Shown here: positions 42,420 through 50,868 of the stretch, in pieces | Layout: each line of letters starts with the position of its first letter | How positions within the stretch are numbered: the stretch's first letter is position 1 | Assembly (NCBI GenBank): GCA_013361095.1 | Contig: JAATWA010000001.1 | Span: forward strand, 2,210,501-2,274,500 | Source of the DNA: Pseudanabaena biceps | Lineage (GTDB): Bacteria; Cyanobacteriota; Cyanobacteriia; Pseudanabaenales; Pseudanabaenaceae | Length of the DNA stretch: 64,000 nt | Reading direction: 5' to 3' | Program-made: the position numbers and the translations under genes | Notes under the pieces: generated by a model | Database searches by the model: none | The model's input: the letters and a program-made list of their open reading frames with translations, nothing else | Told to the model about the DNA's origin: nothing

Positions 42420-42713
42420 TTAGCTAGCAGCAGTAACTTTTTTGAGAGCAACAGCAAGTTTAGACTTACGGCGTGCGCCTGTGTTGCCGTGCAAAATTCC
42501 ACGCTTAACAGCTCGGTCAATTTTGCTGTAAGCCAAAGACTGTTTAGCATTGACTGTTTCGAGGGCTTCAGGAGTGGGGTTTTCCTTGTAGGTAGCTACT
42601 GCTTCTAAGTAGCTCTTCATATAAGTCTTGACTGCTGACTTATATGATTTATTATGCAGACGGTTACGTTCAGCGATTTGAATACGCTTTTTCGATGACT
42701 TGATGTTTGCCAC
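42420..42713 (-). CDS. rpsT: 30S ribosomal protein S20
   Basis: This 97-residue basic protein begins [18 protein letters not shown], the S20 signature, and continues [15 protein letters not shown] and [11 protein letters not shown]. It binds 16S rRNA early in small-subunit assembly. It is of normal length and stands alone. The region 42183-42419 downstream contains a GGCAGGACAGGTTG / CAACCTGTCCTAAGCC inverted repeat. Confidence 0.95.
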   Translation of the reverse strand: MANIKSSKKRIQIAERNRLHNKSYKSAVKTYMKSYLEAVATYKENPTPEALETVNAKQSLAYSKIDRAVKRGILHGNTGARRKSKLAVALKKVTAAS

Positions 42714-42833
42714 AGTTTATTCTCTTAACGAAATGACACGGTTTAAAGCATTTACCATTGTAACATTTTGCTTAGGTTTTGCAAGTATAAAATAAATTTA
42801 CTTTTTGATATTTTTTTGGTTGACTTGGTAAGT

Positions 42834-42934
42834 TAAGTAGCTAGGCGAAATTAAATATAAAATCTCCAAATCTATGGCTTGTGCTGCGTTGAGCTACAGC
42901 TTTTGACTCTGGTTTTAATTATGCCTGTGACTTA
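42834..42934. repeat. Family C element upstream of the CNT transporter gene
   Basis: The ends are TAAGTAGCTAGGCGAAATTA and GGTTTTAATTATGCCTGTGACTTA. It lies between the divergent rpsT and CNT genes. Confidence 0.6.
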
Positions 42935-43005
42935 AATTATTTTGCAGCACTGCCCCTTTTCGTTGAGCTTCCTATAACTTTGACCAATTTCAACCTCAAC
43001 TGCCC

Positions 43006-44631
43006 ATGACTTACCTAAATTTTGTATCTTTCTTCGGTATTTTTGGACTGTGCTTTGTGGCTTGGATCTTTTCGGAAGATCGCCGAGTCATTCCTTGGCG
43101 AGTCATTCTCTGGGGCATTGGCTTGCAATTATTATTGGGATATTTTGTGTTTCAGCAGCCTCAAACTAGAGAGGGTTTGCGATGGTTTAGCGATTTGTTG
43201 AATGTTTTATTTGATTCGGCAGACACTGGCGCGAGATTTGTATTTGGACGCTTGCTTGCGCCACCCACAGGTCAGGAGCCTTACGCTTTATTGCCGCTAA
43301 GACCAGATGGCACTTGCGCCGCAGGACAGGTGCTGCTTGATGATCTTACTAGTGCGGCTAATGCCGCCGCGAAATACTGTACGACTAACCGTTTGGCCTA
43401 TGTGTTTGCTTTTCGAGCATTGCCTGCGGTGATTTTCTTTTCAGGGTTTATGGCACTGCTGGAAAACCTTGGCATTATTCAAGTGATTGTCAATGTGTTT
43501 GCCAAGTTGTTTTTTTTGACGATGCGTTTAAGTGGTGCAGAGGCTTTGAGTGGTGCGGCAAACATTTTTGTTGGTATTGAGGCGGCGATCGTGGTCAAGC
43601 CTTATTTGCCAAAAATGACTCGTAGTGAACTATGTGCAATTTTAGCCTGCTGTTTTGGGACGGCGGCTTCTTCGACCTTAGCAATTTATACGAGCTTCTT
43701 AAAACCAGTTTTCCCCAATATTTTAGGTCACTTGGTTTCCGCTTCGATTATTGCGATCCCAGCTTGTTTTGTGTTATCGAAAATCCTTGTCCCTGAAACC
43801 GAAGTGCCTGTGACCATGGGTGGTATTCCTCAGGAAGATAAGTTGGCTAAATCCGATAAAGATGGGGAACTAGAAAATGCAGGGGGCGAGACGATGAAGC
43901 GGATGAGTCCGATGGATGCCACGATTATTGGCGCGTTGGATGGGCTGAAAATGGCTGCTTCGATCGCAGCAATTTTGATTTTGATTGTGGGCTTAGTCGA
44001 TCTGATTAATCAAATTTTTGCTCAACTCGCTACGGTCAGCGATATTTTTAAAGTAATTAACCTACCCAATATTCAAGGCGCTTTATTTTATCCTTTGACT
44101 TTACTAACAGGGGTATCATTGGATGACTCTTGGACGGCCTCGGTGATTATTGGTCGGCGTTTGCTAGAGACGGCAATTCCTCCTTATCAAGCTTTAGCTC
44201 AAGCTTCTAAAGATGGACTGATTAGCGATCGCACGGTCATTATTGTTAGCTATGCTCTATCTGGGTTTGCTCATTTAGCATCCGTAGGAATTTTTGTGGG
44301 CGGCACGATCGCGTTGATCCCGTCACGTCGTCGAGATATTTCTGATTTGGGTTGGAAAGCTCTATTTGTAGGTACTTTGGCAACTTTGATGATTTCTTGT
44401 ATTGCTGGGGTTTTTGATGATGGTAGTCCTAGCATTTTGGGCGAGAAGAAAAAGGCTGAGCCGCCTGTAAAATCTCAACCGACTGCATCCCCTAGTCCAT
44501 CAGAACCTAGTCCATCAGCACCTAGTCCATCAGCCCTTAGTCCATCAGCCCCTAGTCCATCGCCATCCATTTCGCCAACAACTACCCCTTCAAGTTCTCC
44601 TAGTATTTCGCCTTCACCAAAGACAAAATAA
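43006..44631 (+). CDS. Concentrative nucleoside transporter (CNT/NupC family)
   Basis: This 541-residue permease has eight or more membrane segments. The N-terminal region holds WRVILWGIGLQLLLGYFVFQ. The first core hairpin has LSGAEALSGAANIFVGIEAAIVVKPYLPKMTRSEL, the CNT nucleoside-binding region. SGFAHLASVGIFVGG, with LIPSRRRDIS after it, matches the second. It imports nucleosides with Na+ or H+. Residues about 488-541 form an unusual Pro/Ser tail built on 15-bp DNA repeats. An insert of about 30 residues after TM2 (PTGQEPYALLPLRPDGTCAAG) is also atypical. Confidence 0.85.
   Translation: MTYLNFVSFFGIFGLCFVAWIFSEDRRVIPWRVILWGIGLQLLLGYFVFQQPQTREGLRWFSDLLNVLFDSADTGARFVFGRLLAPPTGQEPYALLPLRPDGTCAAGQVLLDDLTSAANAAAKYCTTNRLAYVFAFRALPAVIFFSGFMALLENLGIIQVIVNVFAKLFFLTMRLSGAEALSGAANIFVGIEAAIVVKPYLPKMTRSELCAILACCFGTAASSTLAIYTSFLKPVFPNILGHLVSASIIAIPACFVLSKILVPETEVPVTMGGIPQEDKLAKSDKDGELENAGGETMKRMSPMDATIIGALDGLKMAASIAAILILIVGLVDLINQIFAQLATVSDIFKVINLPNIQGALFYPLTLLTGVSLDDSWTASVIIGRRLLETAIPPYQALAQASKDGLISDRTVIIVSYALSGFAHLASVGIFVGGTIALIPSRRRDISDLGWKALFVGTLATLMISCIAGVFDDGSPSILGEKKKAEPPVKSQPTASPSPSEPSPSAPSPSALSPSAPSPSPSISPTTTPSSSPSISPSPKTK
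44491..44565 (+). repeat. Five 15-bp tandem repeats encoding a Ser-Pro tail
   Basis: Five consecutive units of CCTAGTCCATCAGCM differ at one to four positions each and encode PSPSA/PSPSE/LSPSA. The unit is a multiple of three, so copy-number change would keep the frame. Confidence 0.9.
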
Positions 44632-44680
44632 GACATTGCTTGGCAATGCTTTATTTCTATGGTCTGCTGCGTCTGTGTGT

Positions 44681-44713
44681 GTTTGAAAGGCTGGCTTCGC
44701 CAGCCTTTCAAAC
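44681..44713. repeat. GAAAGGCTGGC-core palindrome, TTC loop
   Basis: GTTTGAAAGGCTGGC pairs with its complement around TTC. It is followed by ATTCTCTTGGTTTTAAGAAA and an inverted GCGCTTTGC-type head, a third copy of the unit at 30050 and 34796, in reverse. Confidence 0.75.
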
Positions 44714-44756
44714 ATTCTCTTGGTTTTAAGAAACCGTAAAGCGCTGTATCAAGACT

Positions 44757-44797
44757 AAAAAAAGAGTGGCAGAGCAAAGCTCTGCCACTCTTTTTTT
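44757..44797. terminator. Strong bidirectional terminator hairpin
   Basis: AAAAAAAGAGTGGCAGAGC pairs perfectly with its complement around AAA, giving T7 on either strand. It lies between the convergent CNT gene and the coiled-coil gene at 44871. A second inverted repeat (GTCAACTGACCTTG / CAAGGTCAGTTGAC) follows at 44803-44852. Confidence 0.8.
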
Positions 44798-44870
44798 ATG
44801 TTTAAGTCAACTGACCTTGGCTGAGTGGAGTCGAAGTCAAGGTCAGTTGACCTTAATGCGCCACAAGTTC

Positions 44871-45167
44871 TTAAGCCCGATACTGTTGCAATTCCGACTT
44901 TAACTGAGCAATTTCAGCGCGGAGATTATCAATAGTTTCTTGTAATTCATCAGCGTCAATTTCCCCATCATCAGGAGCAACATTTTCCCTTTGCTGTTCG
45001 GCTTTTTCTAGCACGGTTTCGACAAAGATCCGAACTTGTTCCCGTTGTTCTGCATCAAACTTGCCCAATGCACTGAGGGCATCAGTTACAGTTTCTTCAA
45101 TACGATCAATTACAGCCTCGGCAGTGGCTCTACCAACAAAGAAAGCGTCTAGTGGTGATTTGCTCAT
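44871..45167 (-). CDS. Conserved hypothetical coiled-coil protein
   Basis: This 98-residue acidic protein begins SKSPLDAFFVGRATAEAVIDRIEETVTDALSALGKFDAEQREQ, followed by an acidic linker (ENVAPDDGEIDADELQ) and a C-terminal coiled coil (TIDNLRAEIAQLKSELQQYRA). The pattern FFVGRATAEAVxxRIEExVTDALSxLGKFDAEQREQLR recurs in cyanobacterial hypothetical proteins. No function is known to me. It stands alone between a terminator and a family C element. Confidence 0.7.
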   Translation of the reverse strand: MSKSPLDAFFVGRATAEAVIDRIEETVTDALSALGKFDAEQREQVRIFVETVLEKAEQQRENVAPDDGEIDADELQETIDNLRAEIAQLKSELQQYRA

Positions 45168-45209
45168 ATTTGTTAATTATTGGACTTGGTTGTTGTGAAG
45201 CTGTTTGTT

Positions 45210-45307
45210 TAGGTAGCTGGGCATAATTATAAAGCTAGAGTCAAAACCTTTGGTGAGTGTGCGCCACAGGTTTTGAGATTCTATATTTAATTGCGCCTAA
45301 CTGCTTA
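45210..45307. repeat. Family C element, best-preserved copy
   Basis: The left end is TAGGTAGCTGGGCATAATTA and the right end TTTAATTGCGCCTAACTGCTTA. Inverted, the right end reads TAAGCAGTTAGGCGCAATTA, so the element has terminal inverted repeats of about 20 bp with a few mismatches. The inner stem is CAAAACCT.../AGGTTTTG. Confidence 0.75.
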
Positions 45308-45399
45308 GAATCTAATATAACGTTTTCAGCATTGATGCGAATTGTTAGGGTTGCTCGACCGCATTGATACATTTGAGACTCAGGTCTAAAGAATGAGCT

Positions 45400-46353
45400 T
45401 TAAAAAGGGGCTTTAATTTTTGGCTCTTTGTAATCTAGTTCCTTAAGTTTTTTGAGGATGCGACTGAAATATTCCTGCATATAAGACTCAAGAGTGGTCA
45501 TGTCATCTTGTTCTAGTCCGAAAATCTTGTAAGTTTCTGTCATGTCAGCGTCAAGCGGAATGCCGCTAGCAAGAACTTCGGCGTAAGCCATTCGTTCCGC
45601 AAAACTCCAACCCCACTCAAAGCCTAGAGCCACTTTGCGAACAAAACGTAGTAGACCAATCGGCATATTGGCAGTCCTACGGGTGCGCCCTGACATTCTT
45701 TCGCAAAGTTTAATGATTTCAGTTGGTTGCCATGCTTTGTGACCTGCGATCGCAAAGGATTGACGCTCAGTTTCTTTGACGCTTAAAGCCCGAACTGCGA
45801 ATTTGGCAATGTCTTGGGTATTCATATAAGCGATCGGCGAAGACTCACCACCAATCCAGATGGTTTGATTCTCAAGGATGGGGATCGCGTATTCTCCAAT
45901 CAAGTTTTGGAAAAAGCCACAGGGTTTGAGAATTGTGTAATTAAGATCAGTCAAGGCAAGATATTTCTCAGTGCAGCACTTAATGTCCATGAGTGGCACA
46001 TTGGGATATTTCTCAGCGTTGAGAATTGAGAAGAACACAAAGCGTTCTACCTTGGCACGTTCGGCAGCCTGAATCAGATTTACCTTGCCCAGCCAATCAA
46101 CGTCTTTAATCCTCATGGAACCAGTTGCACGAGTTGTAGCTGCGTCAATAACTTCGGTGATCCCCTCTAAAGCTTCATCTAGACTTTCAGGATTGTTTAG
46201 ATTTCCTGCGACTAATTCTGCGCCCCATTCTCTAAGGAAGTTAGCTTTTTTGGGATACCTCACAAAACATTTGACTTTCAGCCCCCGATCTAGTGCATGA
46301 CGGGTGATTTGACGACCTAATGTACCTGTCGCACCAACGATCAGTAAGCTCAT
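45400..46353 (-). CDS. ycf39: Ycf39-type NAD(P)-binding PSII assembly factor
   Basis: This 317-residue atypical short-chain dehydrogenase/NmrA-like protein has the Rossmann motif VGATGTLGRQITRHAL (residues 6-21), then VAGNLNNPESL, VIDAATTRATGSMRIKDVDWLGKVNLIQAA, VERFVFFSILNAEKYPNVPLMDIK and YTILKPCGFFQNLIGEYA. Ycf39/HCF244 delivers pigment and supports D1 synthesis in early PSII reaction-centre assembly with high-light-inducible proteins. It is complete and stands alone. Confidence 0.9.
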   Translation of the reverse strand: MSLLIVGATGTLGRQITRHALDRGLKVKCFVRYPKKANFLREWGAELVAGNLNNPESLDEALEGITEVIDAATTRATGSMRIKDVDWLGKVNLIQAAERAKVERFVFFSILNAEKYPNVPLMDIKCCTEKYLALTDLNYTILKPCGFFQNLIGEYAIPILENQTIWIGGESSPIAYMNTQDIAKFAVRALSVKETERQSFAIAGHKAWQPTEIIKLCERMSGRTRRTANMPIGLLRFVRKVALGFEWGWSFAERMAYAEVLASGIPLDADMTETYKIFGLEQDDMTTLESYMQEYFSRILKKLKELDYKEPKIKAPF

Positions 46354-46637
46354 AAAATTTTTTATTAAATTGGGTTTGTAAACATATATAAATCTATCAG
46401 ATATTTGGTGACAACTTTTGGTAAGCGAGATTAGCGATCGCTATATATGGCTATAGACAGAGTCACGATAGATTTGGAGCGATAATTTACTTTTTTATCA
46501 GTATTTTATGTGTAACCAAATATTACGAAAACAGCACTTCGCAAGAAGAATTATTGAGAAGTAGCCACCACTTTTATGGGCTGATGTAGTCTAGGACTCA
46601 TTAATTAAACTTTCTAAAATATTCGGTAATTTATAAA

Positions 46638-46811
46638 ATGTATAATAAATCGACTAAAGATCCTGTAGTTGCTGTAGTTACAGCAGGTTTGGGAGCAGGC
46701 GCAGTTGCTTGTTTTAGTGTCAGCCAAGGTCAGAATATTTTCGTTGCAGTTGGTGTAACTGCCTTTGCTACTACTGTTGCTCTTATTGTTGATAAATTGT
46801 TCTTTCAATAA
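46638..46811 (+). CDS. 57-residue membrane peptide, hypothetical
   Basis: An ATG at 46638 opens a frame of 57 residues starting MYNKSTKDPVVAVVTAGLGA, with a Gly/Ala/Val-rich hydrophobic stretch at residues 10-28 and a second at 34-51 (FVAVGVTAFATTVALIVD). It ends KLFFQ. The coherent two-helix hydrophobic pattern supports a real small membrane protein. A family D palindrome starts 41 bases after the stop. I do not recognise the family. Confidence 0.55.
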   Translation: MYNKSTKDPVVAVVTAGLGAGAVACFSVSQGQNIFVAVGVTAFATTVALIVDKLFFQ

Positions 46812-46851
46812 TATTTTGATGCTATAGCTAGCGCTGCCTGTATATTATCTT

Positions 46852-46904
46852 AAACCCAAAAAGACTGAGACGGCGCGGAGCGCCGTCTCAGTCTTTTTGG
46901 GTTT
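46852..46904. repeat. Family D palindrome, perfect 25-bp arms, GGA loop
   Basis: AAACCCAAAAAGACTGAGAC plus GGCGC pairs with its complement around GGA. TTGCGTAAGTCCTAA follows. It lies between the small membrane gene and the YciI gene. Confidence 0.8.
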
Positions 46905-46951
46905 TGCGTAAGTCCTAATGCTCTCAATAATTTAGGGAAATAAATAAAAAA

Positions 46952-47233
46952 GTGAGTAACGAATTAAAAAAATTTGTGATGTGGGGTAGTTATTGCGAAG
47001 GAGTTCTAGAAAAGCGCACTCCCTTTCGTCAAGCCCATCTTGATAGTCTAAAAGCTTTACATGAGGCTGGGAAATTACTAACCATTGGCCCTACACAGGA
47101 TGTGACAAAAGTATTTGCAGTGTATGCCGCTCCCGATGAAGCGATCGCAAGGCAACTAATTGAGTCCGATCCCTATTGGCAAAATGGCATTTGGACTGAT
47201 TACGAAGTTCACGAATGGATTCAGGTTTACTAA
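46952..47233 (+). CDS. YciI family protein
   Basis: This 93-residue ferredoxin-like-fold protein matches the YCII family: KKFVMWGSYCEGVLEKRTPFRQAHLDSL, then EAGKLLTIGPT, FAVYAAPDEAIARQLIESDPYWQNGIWTDYEVHEWIQV. The family His-Asp pair (QAHLD and ESDPY) is present. The molecular role is unclear; related domains are dimeric enzymes or stress proteins. The start is a GTG at 46952. The stop overlaps the hairpin shared with the next gene. Confidence 0.85.
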   Translation: MSNELKKFVMWGSYCEGVLEKRTPFRQAHLDSLKALHEAGKLLTIGPTQDVTKVFAVYAAPDEAIARQLIESDPYWQNGIWTDYEVHEWIQVY

Positions 47234-47270
47234 ACCACAAAGACGACGCGAAGCGTCGTCTTTGTGGTTT
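47232..47270. terminator. Hairpin overlapping the stop codons of two convergent genes
   Basis: The perfect 18-bp arms AAACCACAAAGACGACGC and complement surround GAA. The YciI stop TAA (47231-47233) and the AI-2E-type gene stop (47269-47271, minus strand) each overlap one end. The whole gap between two genes is thus a single palindrome. Confidence 0.75.
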
Positions 47271-48315
47271 AGTCCGCAGGCTTAGCGGTGAAGTGATTGA
47301 ATAGGATGCGACCAATACCTGCGATCGGTGGGGCGGTAATCGCGCCAACAATGCCAAAAAGCTCTGCACCCATAATAATCGATAGTAATAGCTCAAAGGG
47401 ATCGAGATTGAGATATGGGGCAACTAGCCAAGGCTGAAGCACAAAAGCCTCAACTTGCTGCAAGAAAAAACAAATCATTAACGCGATCGCTCCTCGATTA
47501 AAGTCAACGCCCCAAGCGGCAATAAAAATAGCAATTAGCGAAACCAGTCCGCCAATGTAAGGTACTAGATTTGTAATGGCAGCTAATAGTCCTAAAGCTC
47601 CTGAGAAGGGAATACCAAAAATTGAGAGAATTAAGTAAGTACAGAAACCCAGAACGCTGGAAGTCCCAAATCTGCCCACCACATAAGCACCCAAGCATCT
47701 AGAGATTGGGGGGATTAAAACTAAAACTTCCTGCTGGATTTTTTCAGGAAAAGGGTTTAAAAAACGCTTTGTAAGACTGACGGAATGAATCACCATATAG
47801 GCAGCGATCATCATACTCAAAATTCCTATGCCGATCGCATTGAAAACCTGCAAAGTAAACCCAAAAGTTTGACTGACAAGATCTTTGCCAAAATTTTGAG
47901 CTTGCTCAATCAGAGGCTGGGTTTGCAAAATTTTATTTAACTGCTCTTGATTGAGGTTGAGTAGACCACCTTTGGGGATTTGAATCTGTTCTAACAAAGT
48001 CGGAAGCTTAACAAAGAACTGTCCTAGCTCCAGAATAATTTGAGGCGCAGGTGTAATCGCCAAGATCAGCATTACCAATAGAAATAAATACAGCAAAATC
48101 ACTGCGGTAGTTCGCCCTAAGCCCAATTCCCACCGACGGTATTTAAATCGAAAACTAGTCATGTACTCAACGATTGGTGTGATTGACCCTGCCAAAAATA
48201 AACTGGTCAATAATAATTGCAAGGTCTGACGCAATCGAAAAGCAAGATAAATTGCGATCGCCACTAATGCAATTCTTTTGAGATATTTAATCAGTAAATA
48301 TTTGCTTTTTGACAC
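47269..48315 (-). CDS. AI-2E family transporter (PerM-like permease)
   Basis: This 348-residue membrane protein of the UPF0118/AI-2E family has N-terminal TMs in IALVAIAIYLAFRLRQTLQLLLTSLFLAGSITPIVEYM, a large mid loop (about 110-170), and conserved C-terminal TMs including IFGIPFSGALGLLAAITNLVPYIGGLVSLIAIFIAA and a late GAITAPPIAGIGRILF. Members export autoinducer-2, act in Na+/H+ exchange, or are of unknown role. Substrate cannot be assigned here. It stands alone. Confidence 0.87.
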   Translation of the reverse strand: MSKSKYLLIKYLKRIALVAIAIYLAFRLRQTLQLLLTSLFLAGSITPIVEYMTSFRFKYRRWELGLGRTTAVILLYLFLLVMLILAITPAPQIILELGQFFVKLPTLLEQIQIPKGGLLNLNQEQLNKILQTQPLIEQAQNFGKDLVSQTFGFTLQVFNAIGIGILSMMIAAYMVIHSVSLTKRFLNPFPEKIQQEVLVLIPPISRCLGAYVVGRFGTSSVLGFCTYLILSIFGIPFSGALGLLAAITNLVPYIGGLVSLIAIFIAAWGVDFNRGAIALMICFFLQQVEAFVLQPWLVAPYLNLDPFELLLSIIMGAELFGIVGAITAPPIAGIGRILFNHFTAKPAD

Positions 48316-48508
48316 GGTGTTGAGAGTTCACTACACAATAATTTAGATGACATGATTAATAATCTTGGGGCATTAACACAGAGTAATTTTGCCTTTATTT
48401 GCCACTTGTTTACCCATATTTAGTTATTTGTTTACAGACACCAGTATTTCTTCGTACCACCTCTACTTATAATTACCATACAAGACTCTAAACAACTAAA
48501 AATTTCAT

Positions 48509-49288
48509 ATGAACTATATCTATGAAGCGATCGCGATCGGGCGGCGTATTTTATTAGAGCTATTTCGCACCTATCGGACGATGCTTTTGTGGGTTGTTTT
48601 CCCGATTTCAATGCTATTGCTCAATGGATTTGTTCTAGCGGAAGGCTCAAAGATATCTACTGCGGAGTCATTTAAGTTAGCAGCTCCTGCTACTTTGATT
48701 GGCTCGGCTCTCTTTTTTAGCTGTTTGGGTGGCACAATGTCCACAATTGTGACAGAGCGAGAAAACCTGACCATAAAACGCTTATTAATTGCTCCTATAA
48801 ATAGCGTGTCTTATTTCTTAGGCATTTTCTTTGCCTATGCCGTGATTGGCTGTGGACAGACCCTAATTATTTATACTGTGGCGGCTTTTTGGGAAGTTCG
48901 ATTTAGTGGCTCGATCGCTTTAGGGATTTTAGTGATCTTGGCAAGTATTGCATCCTATGTGGGTATGGGCTTTGTACTTGCTACTAAATTTGCGCGGAGA
49001 GCTGAAGATGTAAATTCATTGGTTGCAGCAGTCGGAGTACCTTTGTTGATTTTGGGTGGGGCGTTTTTTCCCACCACATTTTTATCAAAAGATCTACTTC
49101 TAATCACGCAATTTAATCCTGTTTACCATATGAGTGAGGCATTTACGGCGCTCTCAATTAACAGCAAAACTTTGAGTGACGGCGATTGGGCATTGCACCT
49201 AAGATTTCTATCAGGATTTTTTATTGTCGCGATCGCCTCAGGTTGGCTCACCTATCGAAAAATGTTACGCAGCGAAAGCCATTTGTAG
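48509..49288 (+). CDS. ABC-2 type transporter permease (no adjacent ATPase)
   Basis: This 259-residue protein has six membrane segments: about 22-40, 57-78, 100-122, 135-160, 170-190 and 225-245. The ABC-2 feature LAAAVGVPLLILGGAFFPTTFLSKDLL-type region (about 170-195) precedes the last TM, as in drug and polysaccharide exporters. It requires an ATPase from elsewhere; one orphan candidate in the window is the gene at 16391. The next gene on the strand is a glycosyltransferase 220 bases on, so a polysaccharide role is possible. Confidence 0.82.
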   Translation: MNYIYEAIAIGRRILLELFRTYRTMLLWVVFPISMLLLNGFVLAEGSKISTAESFKLAAPATLIGSALFFSCLGGTMSTIVTERENLTIKRLLIAPINSVSYFLGIFFAYAVIGCGQTLIIYTVAAFWEVRFSGSIALGILVILASIASYVGMGFVLATKFARRAEDVNSLVAAVGVPLLILGGAFFPTTFLSKDLLLITQFNPVYHMSEAFTALSINSKTLSDGDWALHLRFLSGFFIVAIASGWLTYRKMLRSESHL

Positions 49289-49508
49289 AATTACTGCAAA
49301 AGTAGAAGAATTTGCTGATGCTATTATGTTGTCTCAGAGACATCATGATGGAACGAATAATCGTAATAATCAATCAGAATCATTTACTAGAGCTTACAAA
49401 AGTTGCCATAACGGGCATTCTAAGAGTACTGCTAGTGATCGCGCAATTTCACAAGAACATTGATACGTGGCTAGTTGTAGAAGAGTGAAGACCACGAGAG
49501 ACAAATTA

Positions 49509-50819
49509 ATGAGAGAACCAATGATAGGCAAAGCTCATCTAAAGACTAACATTAGTATCATTACCCAGTTTTATCCTCCTGATTATGCAGCCACTGGGCA
49601 GTTTATCTATGAGTTAGCTGGGGCTTTAGTAGAACAGGGGTTTGATGTCAGTGTATTTACGGGGATGCCTGGCTATGCGTTTAAACAGACGGAGGTGAAA
49701 AGACAAGAATGTGAAAATGGGGTGTTTGTAAGACGAACTGGATCTGTCCAATTGATGTCTAAACGCATTCGCAACAAAATTTTTGGAAGTGTTTTATTCT
49801 TGTTGCGCTGTGTGGTTAAGTTTCGGCACAAAGGTATGCGTGGCTCACATTTAGTATTAACTACTGCCCCGCCATTTTTAGGACTCATTGGATGGTTTTA
49901 CAACAAAATTTTTCATCATACCTATAGCTGCATTATTTATGATATTTATCCTGAAGTAGCTGTCCGCCTCAAGGTAATAGCCCCTGATCATTGGATCGTG
50001 AAGTTTTGGGAGTTTGTAAATCGTAAGGTTTGGGAAAGAGCTGACTCATTAATTGTCCTTAGTGAACCTATGCGAGAGTTATTGATTCAAAAGGATAAAA
50101 AACTAGCAGATAAAATTCATGTAATTCATAGTTGGGCGGATCCTAAATTTATCAAGCCGATCGCGAAGTCAGACAATTGGTTTGCTAGGCAGTACGATCT
50201 AACTGATTGCTTTGTAGTTTTGTATTCAGGCAATCTTGGGCGTTGTCATGACAGTAAAACTATTCTTAAGTGTGCTCAATTGTTGCGCGATCGCACCGAT
50301 ATCAAGTTTGTATTTATTGGCAACGGGGTGGGTTCACAAATTATTAAATGTGCGATCGCTTCAGGGGATTTACCTAATGCGCTGCAATTGCCCTACCAAG
50401 ATAAAGACGTTCTACCATTTTCGCTGACAGCCTGTGATCTCTCTTTAGTCAGCATTTTGCCCAATGTGGGAGATACAGTCGCGCCTTCTAAGATGTACGG
50501 CATCTTGGCGGCTGGAAGACCTGTAGTGGCTATTTGTCCTAAAGATAGTTATTTGCGAGAGATTATTGATGAAGGTAATTGCGGTAATTATTTTGAAAAT
50601 GGCGACGCGCAAGGTCTGGCGGACTATATTTGCTTGTTAAAAGCTAATCCTGACAAACAAGCAAGTTTAGGTCGCAATGCACGTAAATTACTGGAGCTTA
50701 ATTACACTGTTGATAAGGCTGTTCCGAAGTACATTCAAGCCCTAGGACTAAAGGAACAAGAGCAGCAGATTGATCACTCTATAGCGATCTCTAGATTATG
50801 CGAACATGAGTATTCTTAG
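49509..50819 (+). CDS. Glycosyltransferase family 4 protein (WbuB-like)
   Basis: This 436-residue GT-B glycosyltransferase begins with ISIITQFYPPDYAATGQFIYELAGALVEQGFDVSVFTGMPGY, a WbuB/WcaI-type N-terminal domain. The C-terminal GT4 domain has VVLYSGNLGRCHDSKTIL, FVFIGNGVGSQ, and DLSLVSILPNVGDTVAPSKMYGILAAGRPVVA; here the second half of the usual ExxxxxxxE motif is replaced by PSKMYGILAAG, typical of WbuB. It probably builds an O-antigen-like or exopolysaccharide unit. I prefer the ATG at 49509 (preceded by GAGAGAC) over the GTG at 49467. Confidence 0.88.
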   Translation: MREPMIGKAHLKTNISIITQFYPPDYAATGQFIYELAGALVEQGFDVSVFTGMPGYAFKQTEVKRQECENGVFVRRTGSVQLMSKRIRNKIFGSVLFLLRCVVKFRHKGMRGSHLVLTTAPPFLGLIGWFYNKIFHHTYSCIIYDIYPEVAVRLKVIAPDHWIVKFWEFVNRKVWERADSLIVLSEPMRELLIQKDKKLADKIHVIHSWADPKFIKPIAKSDNWFARQYDLTDCFVVLYSGNLGRCHDSKTILKCAQLLRDRTDIKFVFIGNGVGSQIIKCAIASGDLPNALQLPYQDKDVLPFSLTACDLSLVSILPNVGDTVAPSKMYGILAAGRPVVAICPKDSYLREIIDEGNCGNYFENGDAQGLADYICLLKANPDKQASLGRNARKLLELNYTVDKAVPKYIQALGLKEQEQQIDHSIAISRLCEHEYS

Positions 50820-50868
50820 GCTGCAATTCTCATAACCACAGTTGGTTTTCATACGCTGACACTTTATG

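Noticed and set aside
49289..49508. Coding frame bridging the ABC-2 permease and the glycosyltransferase
   Set aside because: The only open frame there overlaps the permease 3' end, is rich in His, Asn and Ser, and has no start signal or family pattern.
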